Source: Metridium senile (taxonomy: Eukaryota; Cnidaria; Anthozoa; Actiniaria; Metridiidae). From it: a stretch of 64,000 bases of DNA. Below the pieces are notes generated by a model. It was not told the origin of the DNA and searched no databases. It saw only the letters and a list, made by a program, of their open reading frames with translations. Location: assembly GCA_949775045.1 (NCBI GenBank), contig OX459100.1:12220447-12284446 (forward strand), read 5' to 3'. Positions 51,935 through 63,678 of this stretch are shown here, piece by piece. Positions within the stretch are counted from its first letter, which is position 1. Each line of letters starts with the position of its first letter. The position numbers and the translations under genes are program-made.

Positions 51935-52279
51935 GTTAGTCGAATTGTAAGGAATTGAATAATAATCTATTATTATTGGCTTTATCTTTTTTGTCCGCCA
52001 ATTCTCATTACATCATTCAATATTAATTATATAGATAGTACTAAGTCTTCCATCAAAATGCACCAAATTGTATTGATCAACAACGGTCAGTGTTCTTGAT
52101 AAGAGATATAATAACCATCACCTTGATTATACCCTCTCAACATTAGGGAGCAGTCATTAATAACTGGGGGATGGGGGTTGGGGATATTTCATTGATAATA
52201 AAATCACTTTCCATCATAAACCTTAAATATTTTCACATTTATGTTTTTTGACATGTGATGTAGTTTTACTATTTTGCAG

Positions 52280-52319
52280 TGTAAACGATACTAAGAGAGA
52301 CGACAGAATTCCCGATAAG
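52280..52319 (+). pseudogene. Gene E exon 4: linker
   Basis: VNDTKRDDRIPDK; 40 nt as in gene C; donor GTGAGA. Confidence 0.65.
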
Positions 52320-52944
52320 GTGAGAATCATACAATTGTTTCATTTGAATCATTTACGCAATCCACGAGTGGATATTGCTTAACCGCTAGTTATTGTACAT
52401 TATTTCCTCAAAGGGATAGTTTCTTTGATCAAGTAGTGGGGGTGATTGGCGGACGATTTTGAAAATGACAACTAAAAGCTAAACTGTTAAAGAACTGTTA
52501 ACTGTAAAGAACTGAAATAAAAAAACTGTTCATCTTAACCCCTTTTAATCGAATTGTCGTTGAAGACAAGCTTACTTTTAGTAACAATGTCAAATACTGA
52601 GGTAACAACGACGCTCAAAGCCATACTACGTAATTGACTTTTGAGCTAGAGCCCCTAAAGGGGTTTATAGATTTGCAACGTACCTAAAAAGAGCGCAGAT
52701 CACTCCTCCATGAAGAAAGGAAGTAACCCCTCCCCTCTTGGGTTTGAATCTAATTGTTCCATTGGAATCATCCGCGGGCCAACACTATATTGCGGTTACA
52801 CATTGAGTTTCAAATAGAGTGCACTCTTTAATGAATCTGTCTGAACTTCAGGATATCCATGTTATTTATCCTCAGTTATTTATTTATTCACCCATCCATC
52901 CATATCCTTTCATTCATGTTTTGATAGTATTTTTTACCTTAAAG

Positions 52945-53122
52945 CAAAAGAAAAAAGAGCGGAGAGAAAGAATGCGAAAAAAGAAAGAAAGAAAGCGAGA
53001 GAAGGTGAAAATAAAGCAAAAAAGGAAAGAAGAAAAGTTACAGAATAAAATAACAGAAGCTACAGCTTTTTCGCCCTTGGGCAATATCGTCTCTGATGTA
53101 GATCAAGTTCAACATAAAATCT
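52945..53122 (+). pseudogene. Gene E exon 5: basic helical linker
   Basis: Lys/Arg/Glu-rich (KKERRERMRKKKERKREKVK) then SPLGNIVSDVDQVQHKI; two residues longer than in gene C, phase 0 to 1. Confidence 0.7.
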
Positions 53123-53374
53123 GTAAGTATCTGATTTAATTGGTGCATACACAGTTTGAATAACAAGATGAAATCACGATAACTGAATTATTGAGATTAG
53201 TGTATACACTATTTTTCGTGGTTAACCTCTTTAAATAAATAGCTTTTATTCAATAACTATGTGTAATTGCTATCGCATACATATACAGCTACATTTTATT
53301 TTGCATACACTATTTTTTTAATTTTTTGCATATACTATATATTTGTAATATTTGTCTGTATTCTTTGAAACTAG

Positions 53375-55400
53375 GCTCTTTTGTGGTTGACGAAGATGCA
53401 CGTAGACAGTTTGAGAGTGAGCGCCAGTTACACGAAGCCACAAGTAGACAGTTTGAGGGTGAGCGCCACTTACATGAAGACACAAGTAAACAGTTTGAGA
53501 GTGAGCCCCAGTTACACGAAGCCACAAGTACACAGTTTGAGAGTGAGCCCCAGTTACACGAAGCCACAAGTACACAGTTTGAGAGTGAGCCCCAGTTACA
53601 TGAAGATACCCATAAACAGTTTGAGAGTGATCCCCAGTTAGATGAAGACGCAAGAAGACAGTTTGAGAGTGAGCCCCAGTTAGATGAAGAGACAAGAAGA
53701 CAGTTTGAGAGTGAGCCCCAGTTACATGAAGACACAAGTACACTGTTTGAGAGTGAGCGCCAGTTAGATGAAGACACAAGTACACAGTTTGAGAGTGAGC
53801 CCCAGTTACATGAAGACACGTGTAGACAGTTTGAGAGTGAGCGCCAGTTACATGAAGATACACGTAAACAGTTTGAGAGTGAGCGCCAGTTACATGAAGA
53901 CACACGTAGACAGTTTAAGAGTGAGCGCCAGTTACATGGAGACACACGTAAACAGTTTGAGAGTGAGCGCCAGTTACATGAAGACACGAGTAGACAGTTT
54001 GAAAGTGAACGCCAGTTACATGAAGATACGCGTAGACAGTTTGAGAGTAAGCGCCAGTTACATGAAGACACGCGTAGACAGTTTCAGAGTGAGCGCCAGT
54101 TACATGGAGACACACGTAAACAGTTTGAAAGTGAACGCCAGTTACATGAAGACACGCGTAGACAGTTTGAGAGTGAGCGCCAGTTACATGAAGACACGCG
54201 TAGACAGTTTGAGAGTGAGCACCAGTTACATGAAGACACGCGTAGACAGTTTGAGAGTGAGCGCCAGTTACATGAAGACACGCGTAGACAGTTTCAGAGT
54301 GATCGCCAGTTACATGAATGTACACGTAAACAGCTCGAGAATGAGCAGAAACAACATGCAGATACACGCGGACAGCTGCAGAGTGAGCAGCAAGAACATG
54401 CAGATACACGTGGACAGCTCGAGAATGAGCAGCAAGAACATGCAGAAACACGTGGACAGCTGGAGAGTGAGCAGCAAGAACATGCACATACACGTGGACA
54501 GCTCGAGAGTGAGCAGCAAGAACATGCAGATACACGTGGACAGCTCGAGAGTGAGCAGCAAGAACATGCAGATACACGTGGACAGCTGGAGAGTGAGCAG
54601 CAAGAACATGCAGATACACGTGGACAGCTGGAGAGTGAGCAGCAAGAACATGCAGATACACGTGGACAGCTGGAGAGTGAGCAGCAAGAACATGCAGATA
54701 CACGTGGACAGCTGGAGAGCGAGCAGCAAGAACATGCACATACACGTGGACAGCTGGAGAGTGAGCAGCAACTACACGCAGATGCACGTGGACAGCTGGA
54801 GAGTGAGCAGCAGCAACACGCAGATACACGTGGATAGCTCGAAAGTGAGCAAGAGGACCACAGACATACACAAGAACAACTCGTAACATCTCAAACTACA
54901 TTACAAGAGGCTGAATCGTCGCAGCGCTATTGGATTCTGGATAGAAGTGAAATAGAGATGACAGCTACAGTACTTGGTGCAGGAGGTTGGGGCATTGTGA
55001 AAGAAGGAAAATTTCGTGGTACAGATAGTATACTAAATTTGTCTTCTGAATATTACAGTCGACTTTTTCACCGTGAAATGAAAATGGCAGCGAGGTGTCG
55101 CCACCCTTGTCTGCTCCGGTTCATTGGTGCCACCAACGACAATGAAAGTCCATTGTTTGTTACTGAATTGTTGGAAACAAGCCTCAGAGTGATTCTAGAG
55201 GAACGTCGTGAATTAGAGCCCAATGAGGTGACAACTATCTCACTTGATGTTGCAAGTTGCTATGGAAACAAGGAGATAGTTGGAGAGCCAAAGTATCAGA
55301 CTATGGCTCTGCAAACTTTATGCATCACTGCCAGACAATTGGTCCAGGTGCGCCTATCTACTCAGCACCTGAGGCGAGGACTTCCAGGCAGACTGTAAAG
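53375..55400 (+). pseudogene. Gene E exon 6: coiled coil, stop, damaged kinase
   Basis: Open from 53375 to the TAG at 54835-54837. About 24 units of QFESERQLHEDTRR type, including a cluster with QFESEPQLHE, then about 12 of QLESEQQEHADTRG type. The kinase lacks the catalytic lysine and the HRD loop, and the rest (APEA) is readable only in another frame. Confidence 0.85.
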
Positions 55401-55703
55401 GTAACACGTTTTAACACTCTAAGATATGTTTGTAGTCACTGAGGGTGATCACACACAGGTGCTTTCAGTGATTCTTTAACACCCAAACACCCAAAGGTTA
55501 GTGTTAGTATGAGTCCGTCACTGAGGGTGGAAACAGCTAGTAAGGGTTTGAACATTTACGTCCACTGTGCTGATATGTCTTTCACGTCTTCTCACTGCAG
55601 GTTAGTGAGTGCAGCAGAACTGTACATGTATTACGTAGTACGTGAATGTAAATCTCGCCGCTCACACACACTAATACCAATGCAGTTTAATAATTAAAGA
55701 GTG

Positions 55704-55883
55704 TTGTGTATGATCGTCGCGGATTATCAAGCAATTAATGTAATTGCAATTATAGAAGACTTCAACGCCAATTTTTTTTCGGGCTTTTATAATTGCAAGT
55801 ACATTAATTGCTTAATATTCCGCGTCGGTTCAATCATACACAATTTAATAACCGCGGATCAGACCAACATATATATCTAAAGT
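55704..55883. mobile_element. 180-bp insertion in gene E last intron, 8-bp target duplication
   Basis: AAAGAGTG at 55696-55703 and 55884-55891. Gene C has the single AAAGAGTG at 34674-34681. The inside is palindromic (TTGTGTATGATCGTCGCGG, GCAATTAATGTAATTGCAAT and complements to 55843). An 8-bp duplication suggests hAT. Confidence 0.75.
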
Positions 55884-55939
55884 AAAGAGTGGTACGTAAG
55901 AAGCGTTCAAAGGTAATTGTTTTCTATAATTTGTTTTAG

Positions 55940-56143
55940 ATTGATGTTTTCAGCTATGGAGTGCTGCTGTTGGAAATTCACACAAGAGAGTTTCCTGGCC
56001 CAAGCAGGCGAAATGAACAGATTGAAATGGTGACCAATGAATCTTTGAAGTCCCTTATTACAAGGTTTTTGGCTGAGGACCCTGATGAACGTCCCTCTAT
56101 GGCTGAAATAATTGCTTTCTTTGAAAATTCATTATTGGAATAA
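55940..56143 (+). pseudogene. Gene E last exon: kinase C-lobe
   Basis: IDVFSYGVLLLEIHTREFPG, DPDERPSM, FENSLLE, TAA; intact and nearly identical to gene C. Confidence 0.82.
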
Positions 56144-56385
56144 GATTAATAATAATAATTATCAATTTTTATTCAGGAGATCCTACGTCACATATAAGGT
56201 CCTGCAAAAAAAAAAAAAATTAAATGATCAAATGAGAACTCAATATATTAATAACACAATGATGTAGAGAGTGCTACGTACTTTCGGACGTTTCGTATGT
56301 TGTTACCATCTATCAGCTTTAATTCTACTCGACGAAGGGCTAAAGCTCGAAACGTCCTTAAAGTTAAGTCAACAATTTTTACAGT

Positions 56386-56545
56386 TTAAATATGGAGGCG
56401 AAACCAGGATTGTACATAGTAGAATTTTGATGTTGTCTGGCTTTTTTTTTTTTTTTTTTAAGTTGAGCTTTCGACCGATTAGTGCTAAAGGTCGAAAGCT
56501 CAACTTAAAAAAAATAAAAGCCAGAGCACATCAAAATTCTACTAT
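56386..56545. mobile_element. 160-bp palindromic MITE, 10-bp target duplication
   Basis: TTTTTACAGT at 56376-56385 and 56546-56555. The counterpart after gene C (about 35169-35181) is uninterrupted. Inner arms TAGTAGAATTTTGATG and AAGTTGAGCTTTCGACC fold. Confidence 0.75.
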
Positions 56546-56775
56546 TTTTTACAGTGTTACAAATTTCATTATATTACCTATCATCTATCAGCTTGATTAC
56601 GTTTGGTAGCAGCGTTCTATTTTCAGGAAAACTAAGGCAAATTGTTTCTCCTTATCAAGCATGTAAGTCAACTCATCGACAAGCTTCTTTATTATTTTAC
56701 ATGCGACAAGTACCATTCTTTCATTTTTGCTTCAATTCATTTTTCCTGATGTAGCTCACACTAGTTTAACAGCTA

Positions 56776-57008
56776 GTTATCTTACATTTGTACTACATTT
56801 ATTTTCTTATAAAAATCGTAGAAACCCACACTAGGTAAACTGCTATAGTTATCTTTTTCTTTTTTTACTACATTTATTTTCTTATAAAAATCGTAGAAGC
56901 CCACACTAGGTAAACTGCTATAGTTATCTTTTTCTTTTTTTACTACATTTATTTTCTTATAAAAATCGTAGAAGCCCACACTAGGTAAACTGCTATAGTT
57001 ATCTTACA
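56776..57008. repeat. Tandem repeat, about 80-bp unit, three copies
   Basis: Each unit contains CTGCTATAGTTATCTTTTTC and TTTTCTTATAAAAATCGTAG. Units are nearly identical, indicating recent duplication; the gene C counterpart has one unit. Confidence 0.88.
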
Positions 57009-59180
57009 TTTTTACTACATTTATTCGGATCAAAGATATTCATATTGTTGTGTTGCAATCTCGACCTGTTAAAAAAGAAGAAAAAACCGAGGCAGTCTAT
57101 GACTGCATGTGGTTACTGTAAATAGTGACAACTAAGGTCTAGAAAACAAACATTGACGAAAACTGAGCAGCAACTATATACCTTGAACAAACGATATACT
57201 CAAAGCCAACAACTCAGATTTGGAACATTAAACTATTTAGAAGTATGAGAAATCCAAACTTTCACATCTAAAATGGCGAATTGTTAGTGTTGTCTGTGGG
57301 TTGCCTCGTCTTCATGACAGGCCGGTTCTCCGCATAAACGAGAAAAGACACTAGTTTATTTTTGAAGGCACGTTCTCTAAAACAATATAAATAACGAAAT
57401 ATATTTTATTATAAAAAAAGGAAAACAAAAAAATAGAAATGAGAAATTATGATTTTCGGATGGAAGCAAGCAAAACTTGCACAGAAAAGATGCGCAAACA
57501 TTGCCGTTGATCGTCCCCAGAAACATTTTTTTATGCAATGTTGTGTGTTTGGTTACTGTTATTCTACTTGTCTTTTCTTAGTTTAATAGGATTTATGAAT
57601 GTGCAATCCTATTGCGCATGCGTAAATTCATATGAAACAGGCGTGTATCCCTTATGAAAAGTTGTTCGTATAAAAGATACGGCAAAATTTACTAAATGAA
57701 TAAGTGCTGCACTCCAACAATCCGGGAAGGTCCCCTTTTTTGAGGACCCCTCCAATGTTATCGTAAACACGAGCCTTTGTCCAATCAGAATTGAGGGATT
57801 TGGTAGTCATGGTAACTGGACCAGAAATGTAGTTGAATTCAAAATGGCGGATTCTCGGGTTAAAGGCAGAGCGATTTCTGGATTTAAAAAGCGTCTAAGT
57901 ATAATTTTTCGTTCAATTTACAGTGCCTAAATGGTTTAGAAAAAGAATATAACCAATTAGGCACGCTAATGGCCTTTTATGTCAAATTATTACCACTTCA
58001 AAACGAGGAAAATGCAACTGATAAATCGAATACAAATTGTGGTAAAGCAATGCCTTAGTTCTCTAATTATTTGTAATATAGTCAATGTTTTGAACGAAAA
58101 AACACAATACCTTAGTAGAAGTGTTTTATTTCAGTGTTTTTACAGAGTCGGATATGAAATTTGTCAAACTTTTCCAGTAACTTTCAATCGTGGAATGTCC
58201 GGCTACAGCGGATTTAGTGTGATCTTTGGTTCACCGGATGATAATTTCATAAATTGAAGCTATGTTATAAGCCAGGATTAATAAATAAGTTCAAAAGTTT
58301 TAAATAAGTTTAATGAATGCAGTCCATAAGCTGAACAGCAATCAAAGCATTACCACATGAATGAAGATGAATCTAGCTATTCGAATTATAAATATGTACA
58401 ATGTTATTGTTATTTTGATTATCCAATCTTTATTCCACCAGTGCAGCTTAGAGTTTGTAGATTATATTCAGACTCAGTAAAGATTGGTTGATGTTTGATT
58501 CAAATTATTAAATATACACTTGACTCATTTTAATGAGTTAAAACTGTAACTTTATGCATGGAAACTATTTTGTGTAACTGATGATAACACTTACATGTAA
58601 TTACTACACTGACTACATAAAAATGCATGTAAATGCACGTTGCTGTTTTAATACCCCTTTCTGTTAAAGTATGGCCTAGAATCTCACATGTGCCAGATTA
58701 GATTTATTATATCAAATCAAAGTAGGTGGCCTATTAAAAATTATCAATTGTTTTCAATGAATTCGGCACAAAGAATTCTACTCCCAAGAGGTCTGAATGG
58801 GACAAGCCGATGAGGTCTATAGTAATATAGATGTAATATTATGATGTTAAGTCTGCAAAGCAGCTCTTGAGGATTGGAGAGATGTCATAAAATGCCCACA
58901 CTTATCACTGAGTTGTTGCAATTAATGCCTGATGAGTGTGGCCATTTTATAACTATATATGAAACAGACTTGTTGCAATTAAAACAATGAAATAACTCTA
59001 AATTCTTACATCTATATCACTATCAGTATCTATATAATAAGCACAAGTGAAGATGTTAGATGTTTAAATGATAAACACCTATATTTCAACCATGTTGAAT
59101 GGCCTTCAGTGTATGACAAGAATACAATGTGTTGAAAACAAACAAAACCTATCTATCATCATCATGATCATCTCTATATA

Positions 59181-59436
59181 CACCTATTTCAATTAACGTT
59201 GTCCATCTGGAATGGTCGATCTGAGACCGATAGGAATTGTGGGAGCTCGTTAAACTGCAAATACACTATTATAATCACGCTCGAATATTAATGTTTACTT
59301 CTGAAATACTATTATCCATAATTCAGCACCATTCAAGTGTAATTAGAACAACACATTAGGAATTTAATGAGCTCCCACAATTCCTATCGGTCTCAGATCG
59401 ACCATTCCAGATGGACAATGTTAATTGAAATAGGTG
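59181..59436. mobile_element. Second copy of the CACCTATTTC MITE, TA target
   Basis: Same inverted arms as 30944-31208, flanked by TA (59179-59180, 59437-59438). Diverged by only a few substitutions in the arms. Confidence 0.85.
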
Positions 59437-59693
59437 TATACATGCCTGTATATATGATACAATCAAATTTCTTAATTATAAACAGTGGTTAATTATCCTC
59501 TTTAAGAGTGCATGCCATATAAATCTTGAAAAGTGGGACAGTGCGAAGAACAATAGTCACAAAATTAGCCACCTTTATTGGAATTTTGAAAATAGTTAAT
59601 TTTAAAATGTCAAAGATGCAATCACACATTCATTCCTTATTTGTTACAGGGCCTAGCGTGACGGAACAATATTTTAAAATGAGAGGCTAGCAC

Positions 59694-59727
<34 letters not shown>
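59694..59727. repeat. Poly-C run
   Basis: Uninterrupted C homopolymer of about 34 nt; a shorter one lies at 25327-25348. Length may be unreliable in the assembly. Confidence 0.9.
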
Positions 59728-60239
59728 ACCCTATGTACTAGTTCTTTCTGTTTTTGACGTACGTTCTGTGCAACCTAATAAAATAGAATCAAATAGGAAA
59801 GAACTATTAGTAATGATGTGTATTATTCATTCATGATCAAGAAATATTTCCATATACTATTTTGACCAGATAGCAATATCCCATCATTATTGTTGTCATC
59901 ATTGTCATTATTATAATTTATCATCATCATCATCATTATTATTATTGTTATTAGCTATGAATCTATACATGCAATTATGAAAAAAATAGCCCAAAGAAAC
60001 ATTTTCACATGTAATAGGGAAAACATAACTGTGTGTAACAATGATGGATAAAAAATGATGAGTATAAAAATGTTTGTTTTGGTTGTCAATCCATCGAAAA
60101 CTACTATACACAATTACTTACCTCAGCAGTTTATGCTGCTCCATAAAATATTTCCTAAACAATAAAGGGAAATTTAATTATTTTAATGAGTAAAAAACAA
60201 ATGATAAACAAAATATAGCAATTATAAAATATTTAAGTT

Positions 60240-61540
60240 AGTCCGTGCGCTCTGATTGGTCGAGAGCCGTGTTTGCATTTCCCTGTGCAAACACGGTTGT
60301 GAGCGACACCGTCGGTAAATTTGATAAGAAAATTTTTCATAATAAAATAACATCTTCTTTAATGAATCTATTACTAAATTACCTGTAGCTGCTTTTGTGT
60401 TACAGCCAAACCTACTGAAGCGTTCCTATCGAGGTTGGAAGGCTCGATTTATTCTTCAAAACTTTGAATTTAAAGTTTAAATTTGTTTTTAAACTTGCAA
60501 AAACGAAACCGATATTGTAAGACTTCAACCGTCAACCGTTAATAAGTCCCGAAATCACGATCTGTGGTCAATAACTGATAATGCTATTGTAATAAAATAC
60601 CTTAGTAAGCATTTATAACAATATTGGTTGTAAGCAGAATGAGTTTAGCAAGTTTCTGTTGTCCAAAAAAACATTGAAAGTAAGTTTTGATTAGAAGCGG
60701 TTTTTGAAAACTACAAGAATCGATTCATTTATGCAAATTTCAAATAAACAAATAAAATGATAAACAAATTGAATGTTCTAACCTCGATAGGAACGCTTCA
60801 GTGGGTTTGGCTGTAACATCATAGATAGGAATGCCAGTTTTGCAGCTGTCGTTTCGTCGATGACTTTTGCTTGTGTAAACTGAGTTCAACAACACTCCGC
60901 AATTACACCGGTTATAAACTACTAAAACCATATCGTTTTTCTTCGACAATTTGATGAAGATATAGGCCTTCTCCACAGTCAGTGCAAGATTTCAGACATT
61001 CTTCTAACACTTTTAACTCCACAATCCTTCTTCCTTCATCCCAAGGTGTATTTTGGCTTTTTGCTTTTCCATCGGTCGACGTAAATTTACCGCGAGCGCT
61101 ATCGGCCAAAACCCGATTTTCATCCTGGGTTTTCTTGTCATTAAATAGTTCTTCAACCTTCTTTCTTCGTATATACTCTTCTTTTGATGTGAATTTTCCA
61201 TTTCTCCCATTTTGGGGCATTTTGTGATGGTATAAAGTATCTAAAAACTATCTAAAAAATCACGAAAACAACACATTTTTCGCGGCCGCCATCTTGTTTT
61301 TCAATTTCAATTTCATGTTTGGAGGCATGAATCAAACTCGCAATTTGATTGGTTGTGCGTCTTATTCGTGCGATTTGATTGGTTGTTTCAAATACACACG
61401 AATGTAAGGAGAATTTGTATTTAAATTAAACATTCTTCGGTTTTAATCAATCGTTTATTTATTAAAAAGAAATAAAAATTTTTATAAAACAAATAAAACA
61501 CATTGACTGTGTTTGCACAGGCTAATGCAAACAGTAAATG
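60240..61540 (-). mobile_element. Relic of a Mutator-like element (approximate ends)
   Basis: Ends carry GTGTTTGCATTTCCCTGTGCAA-like text near 60270 and its near-complement near 61505. Inside is the transposase-like fragment at 60750-61221 (minus). A segment (60400-60436) is an inverted copy of 60780-60817. Boundaries are uncertain. Confidence 0.5.
60750..61221 (-). pseudogene. Fragment of a Mutator-like transposase N-terminus, frameshifted
   Basis: Minus strand from 61220: MPQNGRNGKFTSKEEYIRRK, later GRRIVELKVLEECLKSCTDC and RYGFSSL, stop. In another frame CNCGVLLNSVYTSKSH, GIPIYDVTAKPTEAFLSRL continues. From memory, GRRIVEL followed by paired cysteines, a second Cys pair and a [FY]DVN/T-TK motif is the start of the Mutator-like transposase domain common in invertebrates. 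One frameshift near 60930-60960 and no C-terminal part. Confidence 0.5.
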
Positions 61541-61822
61541 TGTTTTATTTGTTAAATAGTTGCTGTATTAAATACATGCTTGAAAATGTATATGATAAAG
61601 TTTCATAATTTACATTTTAATTTTAATTTTAATTTGCATTTTAATTTGTTTTATAGCTAAGAATAAATCTCTAAAGCAGGAGGAATGATTGCTAATAATA
61701 ATAATAATTTTTTGGCATTTTCCTAGGAAGAAGGATTGAGTCTTTTTAACACGAAGCATACAGCAATATGACCACTACTTTTATTGGATCACCATTTGGA
61801 TCAGTACTTTTATTCAATATAG

Positions 61823-61937
61823 AGCGGTTTTCGTATGAGTTTTGGTTTGTTATGGTTTTCGTACTGAAGCTGTACACTGAGTATACTAGTTAACTCTTAA
61901 TACGGTCGACAGTTTTCAACTCATACGAAAACTACTA
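61823..61937. repeat. Small inverted repeat AGCGGTTTTCGTATGAGTTT
   Basis: The arm at about 61823 has a partial complement AACTCATACGAAAACTACT at about 61918. MITE-like. Confidence 0.55.
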
Positions 61938-62519
61938 AGTTTAAGTTCTTATTAAAATGTTATATGCTTGCACTTTGACAGGAAATGCTTAAGATTATAC
62001 CTCGAGCGTCCTAGCTTTATTCTGAGACTGACACAATATCACTTTAGACCGTTCGACAAGTTTCAGAGCAAGGTGACAAGCATGAATATAGCGGTGTGGT
62101 ATAAACAAATCCCGTGCCGTTCAGAAATACCCCGTGCCGTTAAACCAAACTTCGCTCAACAAATCCTCATCCTTCAAGATGCCATAGTACTTTTTTAAAA
62201 GCTCAAAAAAAATTATTAGTGTACGAAAGAATATTTCAAACTCACCTGAATGGATGTTTTCATAGCCAAAGAACGGCCAACTATGATTGGAATGTGCAAT
62301 TTTGTTCGGGTTTTAAAGCTGTGACTATTAAAATATCAGTGTTGCTCGAAGAAAGAATCTCAAATACTTGCTATCTAGCCAGGAATTATGGGCAAAAGGC
62401 ACAAAAAAACAAACGAAAAAAGCCTCGGACGCGAGTTTGAGTGTTTTCGGTTCATGGGCATCCTGTGGTGACTGTTGTGTAATCGATAGGGTCCCCAAAA
62501 AGGGGACCTTCCCGGACTG

Positions 62520-63050
62520 TCCAATAAAGGTCATATTGAGCATGTTCGACTGCATTGGTTGGGAGACATTGACGTATCCCACATGTGTAGCTGCTTTCCA
62601 GATTCGAGGTATAAATGCCAAGCGATAATATAGAGTTTCACAGGGGACATGTGTATTGTTTTGGTGACATCAGAAATGAAGCATTAATTGGGGAGGGGAG
62701 GGGGAGGTCTAGGTCTGTCCACGAGTTAATGAAAATTTGTGAATCCTGCGTTTCTATTGTTACACTCACTCACTTAGACCCCGTCTACACGGATCCGGAT
62801 ACTTTTGAAACCGCATACCTTTTTGATGCGAATCGGCCTATCGTCCACACGAATCCAGTGAATCCGGTCACCGAATCCGCATACTTTCACTTGAATCCTC
62901 CGGATACGCGGATTCGTGTGGACGCAAATATTTCTATGCGGTTTCAGCCGGATCGGATTCGTGTAGACGAGGCCTCACTCAACCCGATAGCATAGTGGCT
63001 ACTACATGAGCCATATATGGCAGTAGCCACAAAAATCTCGCGCGCCAATC
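62520..63050 (+). repeat. Dispersed repeat block, inverted copy of 17170-17440
   Basis: GGTCATATTGAGCATGTTCG, CATTGGTTGGGAGACATTGA, GTCTGTCCACGAGTTAATGA and ACCCGATAGCATAGTGGCTA match 17170-17440 on the other strand. The first part also matches 36180-36330. Confidence 0.75.
62775..62974. mobile_element. MITE with GACCCCGTCTACACGG ends
   Basis: CCCCGTCTACACGGATCCGG and CGTGTAGACGAGGCCT are inverted, with internal GGATTCG repeats. The homologous block at 17213-17233 is uninterrupted. The target duplication is hidden in a CACT repeat. Confidence 0.7.
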
Positions 63051-63678
63051 AAAGTCTTTTGTTGCTTCTCACCTGCAATACTATATTATGGTAATGGCAT
63101 TGTTTTCAAAATAACATACAGCATTTCTTGTTAAGAAAACGTAGAAGCACACGCTAGTTAAAGTGCTTATGAAGTTATGTAAAAAACGGGACATATTTTC
63201 CTCAATTCTAGACATCGTAGCTATAGTTAATCGATTCCCGTTGGCAGAATTCAATTTGAAGCAATTGGGGATATTTTATCGATCTTTATACATCGTTATG
63301 ACCACGCACTGGCCGGGATTTTTCGGTCTGGGGCGAGTTACCGGAAATGACGACACAAGTTACTGCATTGAAGTGTCAACTGAGGATTTATTTTGACAAC
63401 TTTACTTCAAGAGAAGTTGTAAAAATAAATCTAGTCGCGTTTGTTGTCAACATTTCACGCAAGATTCATTCGACAATAATTATAACGTGGAAGGAACAGA
63501 CTAGTATGTAAGGAAAGAGAAAGCTCGAAACGACCGGTATTCGACACTGAATAAACGCGCCATGATAAAATGTTCGATATTAAAGCGCTTTCGTAACTTG
63601 GCAATAAACTCGGCAAAACTTACATTTTTCAAACTTATTATAACACTAATATATTAGTTGAAGGTTTATTATATATCA
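63051..63678. other. Stretch without recognised gene
   Basis: The ORF 63163-63396 has no motif I recognise. Partial homology to 51040-51080 (AAACTTATTATAACACTAAT) at about 63630. Confidence 0.45.

Larger units (their letters stand above)
49881..56143 (+). pseudogene. Gene E: CAP-Gly/coiled-coil/kinase copy with three kinase-killing lesions
   Basis: Seven exons matching gene C (49881-50342, 51427-51538, 51877-51934, 52280-52319, 52945-53122, 53375-55400, 55940-56143). Frame and phases are intact for exons 1 to 5 and through about 36 coiled-coil units. A CAG-to-TAG change then gives a stop at 54835-54837, for a 770-aa kinase-less product. Behind it, an in-frame 7-residue loss removes the VAVK lysine (near 55024). 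A deletion of about 70 bp (near 55255) removes the HRD loop and shifts the frame. Exon 7 is intact. Either a pseudogene, or a coiled-coil/CAP-Gly adaptor that no longer needs its kinase. Confidence 0.82.
56144..57717. other. Downstream of gene E
   Basis: Homologous to 34944-36175 after gene C. Contains the insertion 56386-56545 and a three-copy tandem repeat of about 80 bp (56776-57008). No gene. Confidence 0.6.
57718..62519. mobile_element. 4.8-kb DNA transposon, 5-bp target duplication TCCAA
   Basis: Left CAATCCGGGAAGGTCCCC and right complement of CAGTCCGGGAAGGTCCCC. Flanked by TCCAA at 57713-57717 and 62520-62524. The unoccupied ACACTCCAATAAAGGTCATA is found after gene C at 36172-36191. 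An ATG-led frame MADSRVKGRAISGFKKRL (57843) sits near the left end. No transposase is recognised; superfamily unknown. Contains nested elements at 59181-59436 and about 60240-61540. Confidence 0.85.
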
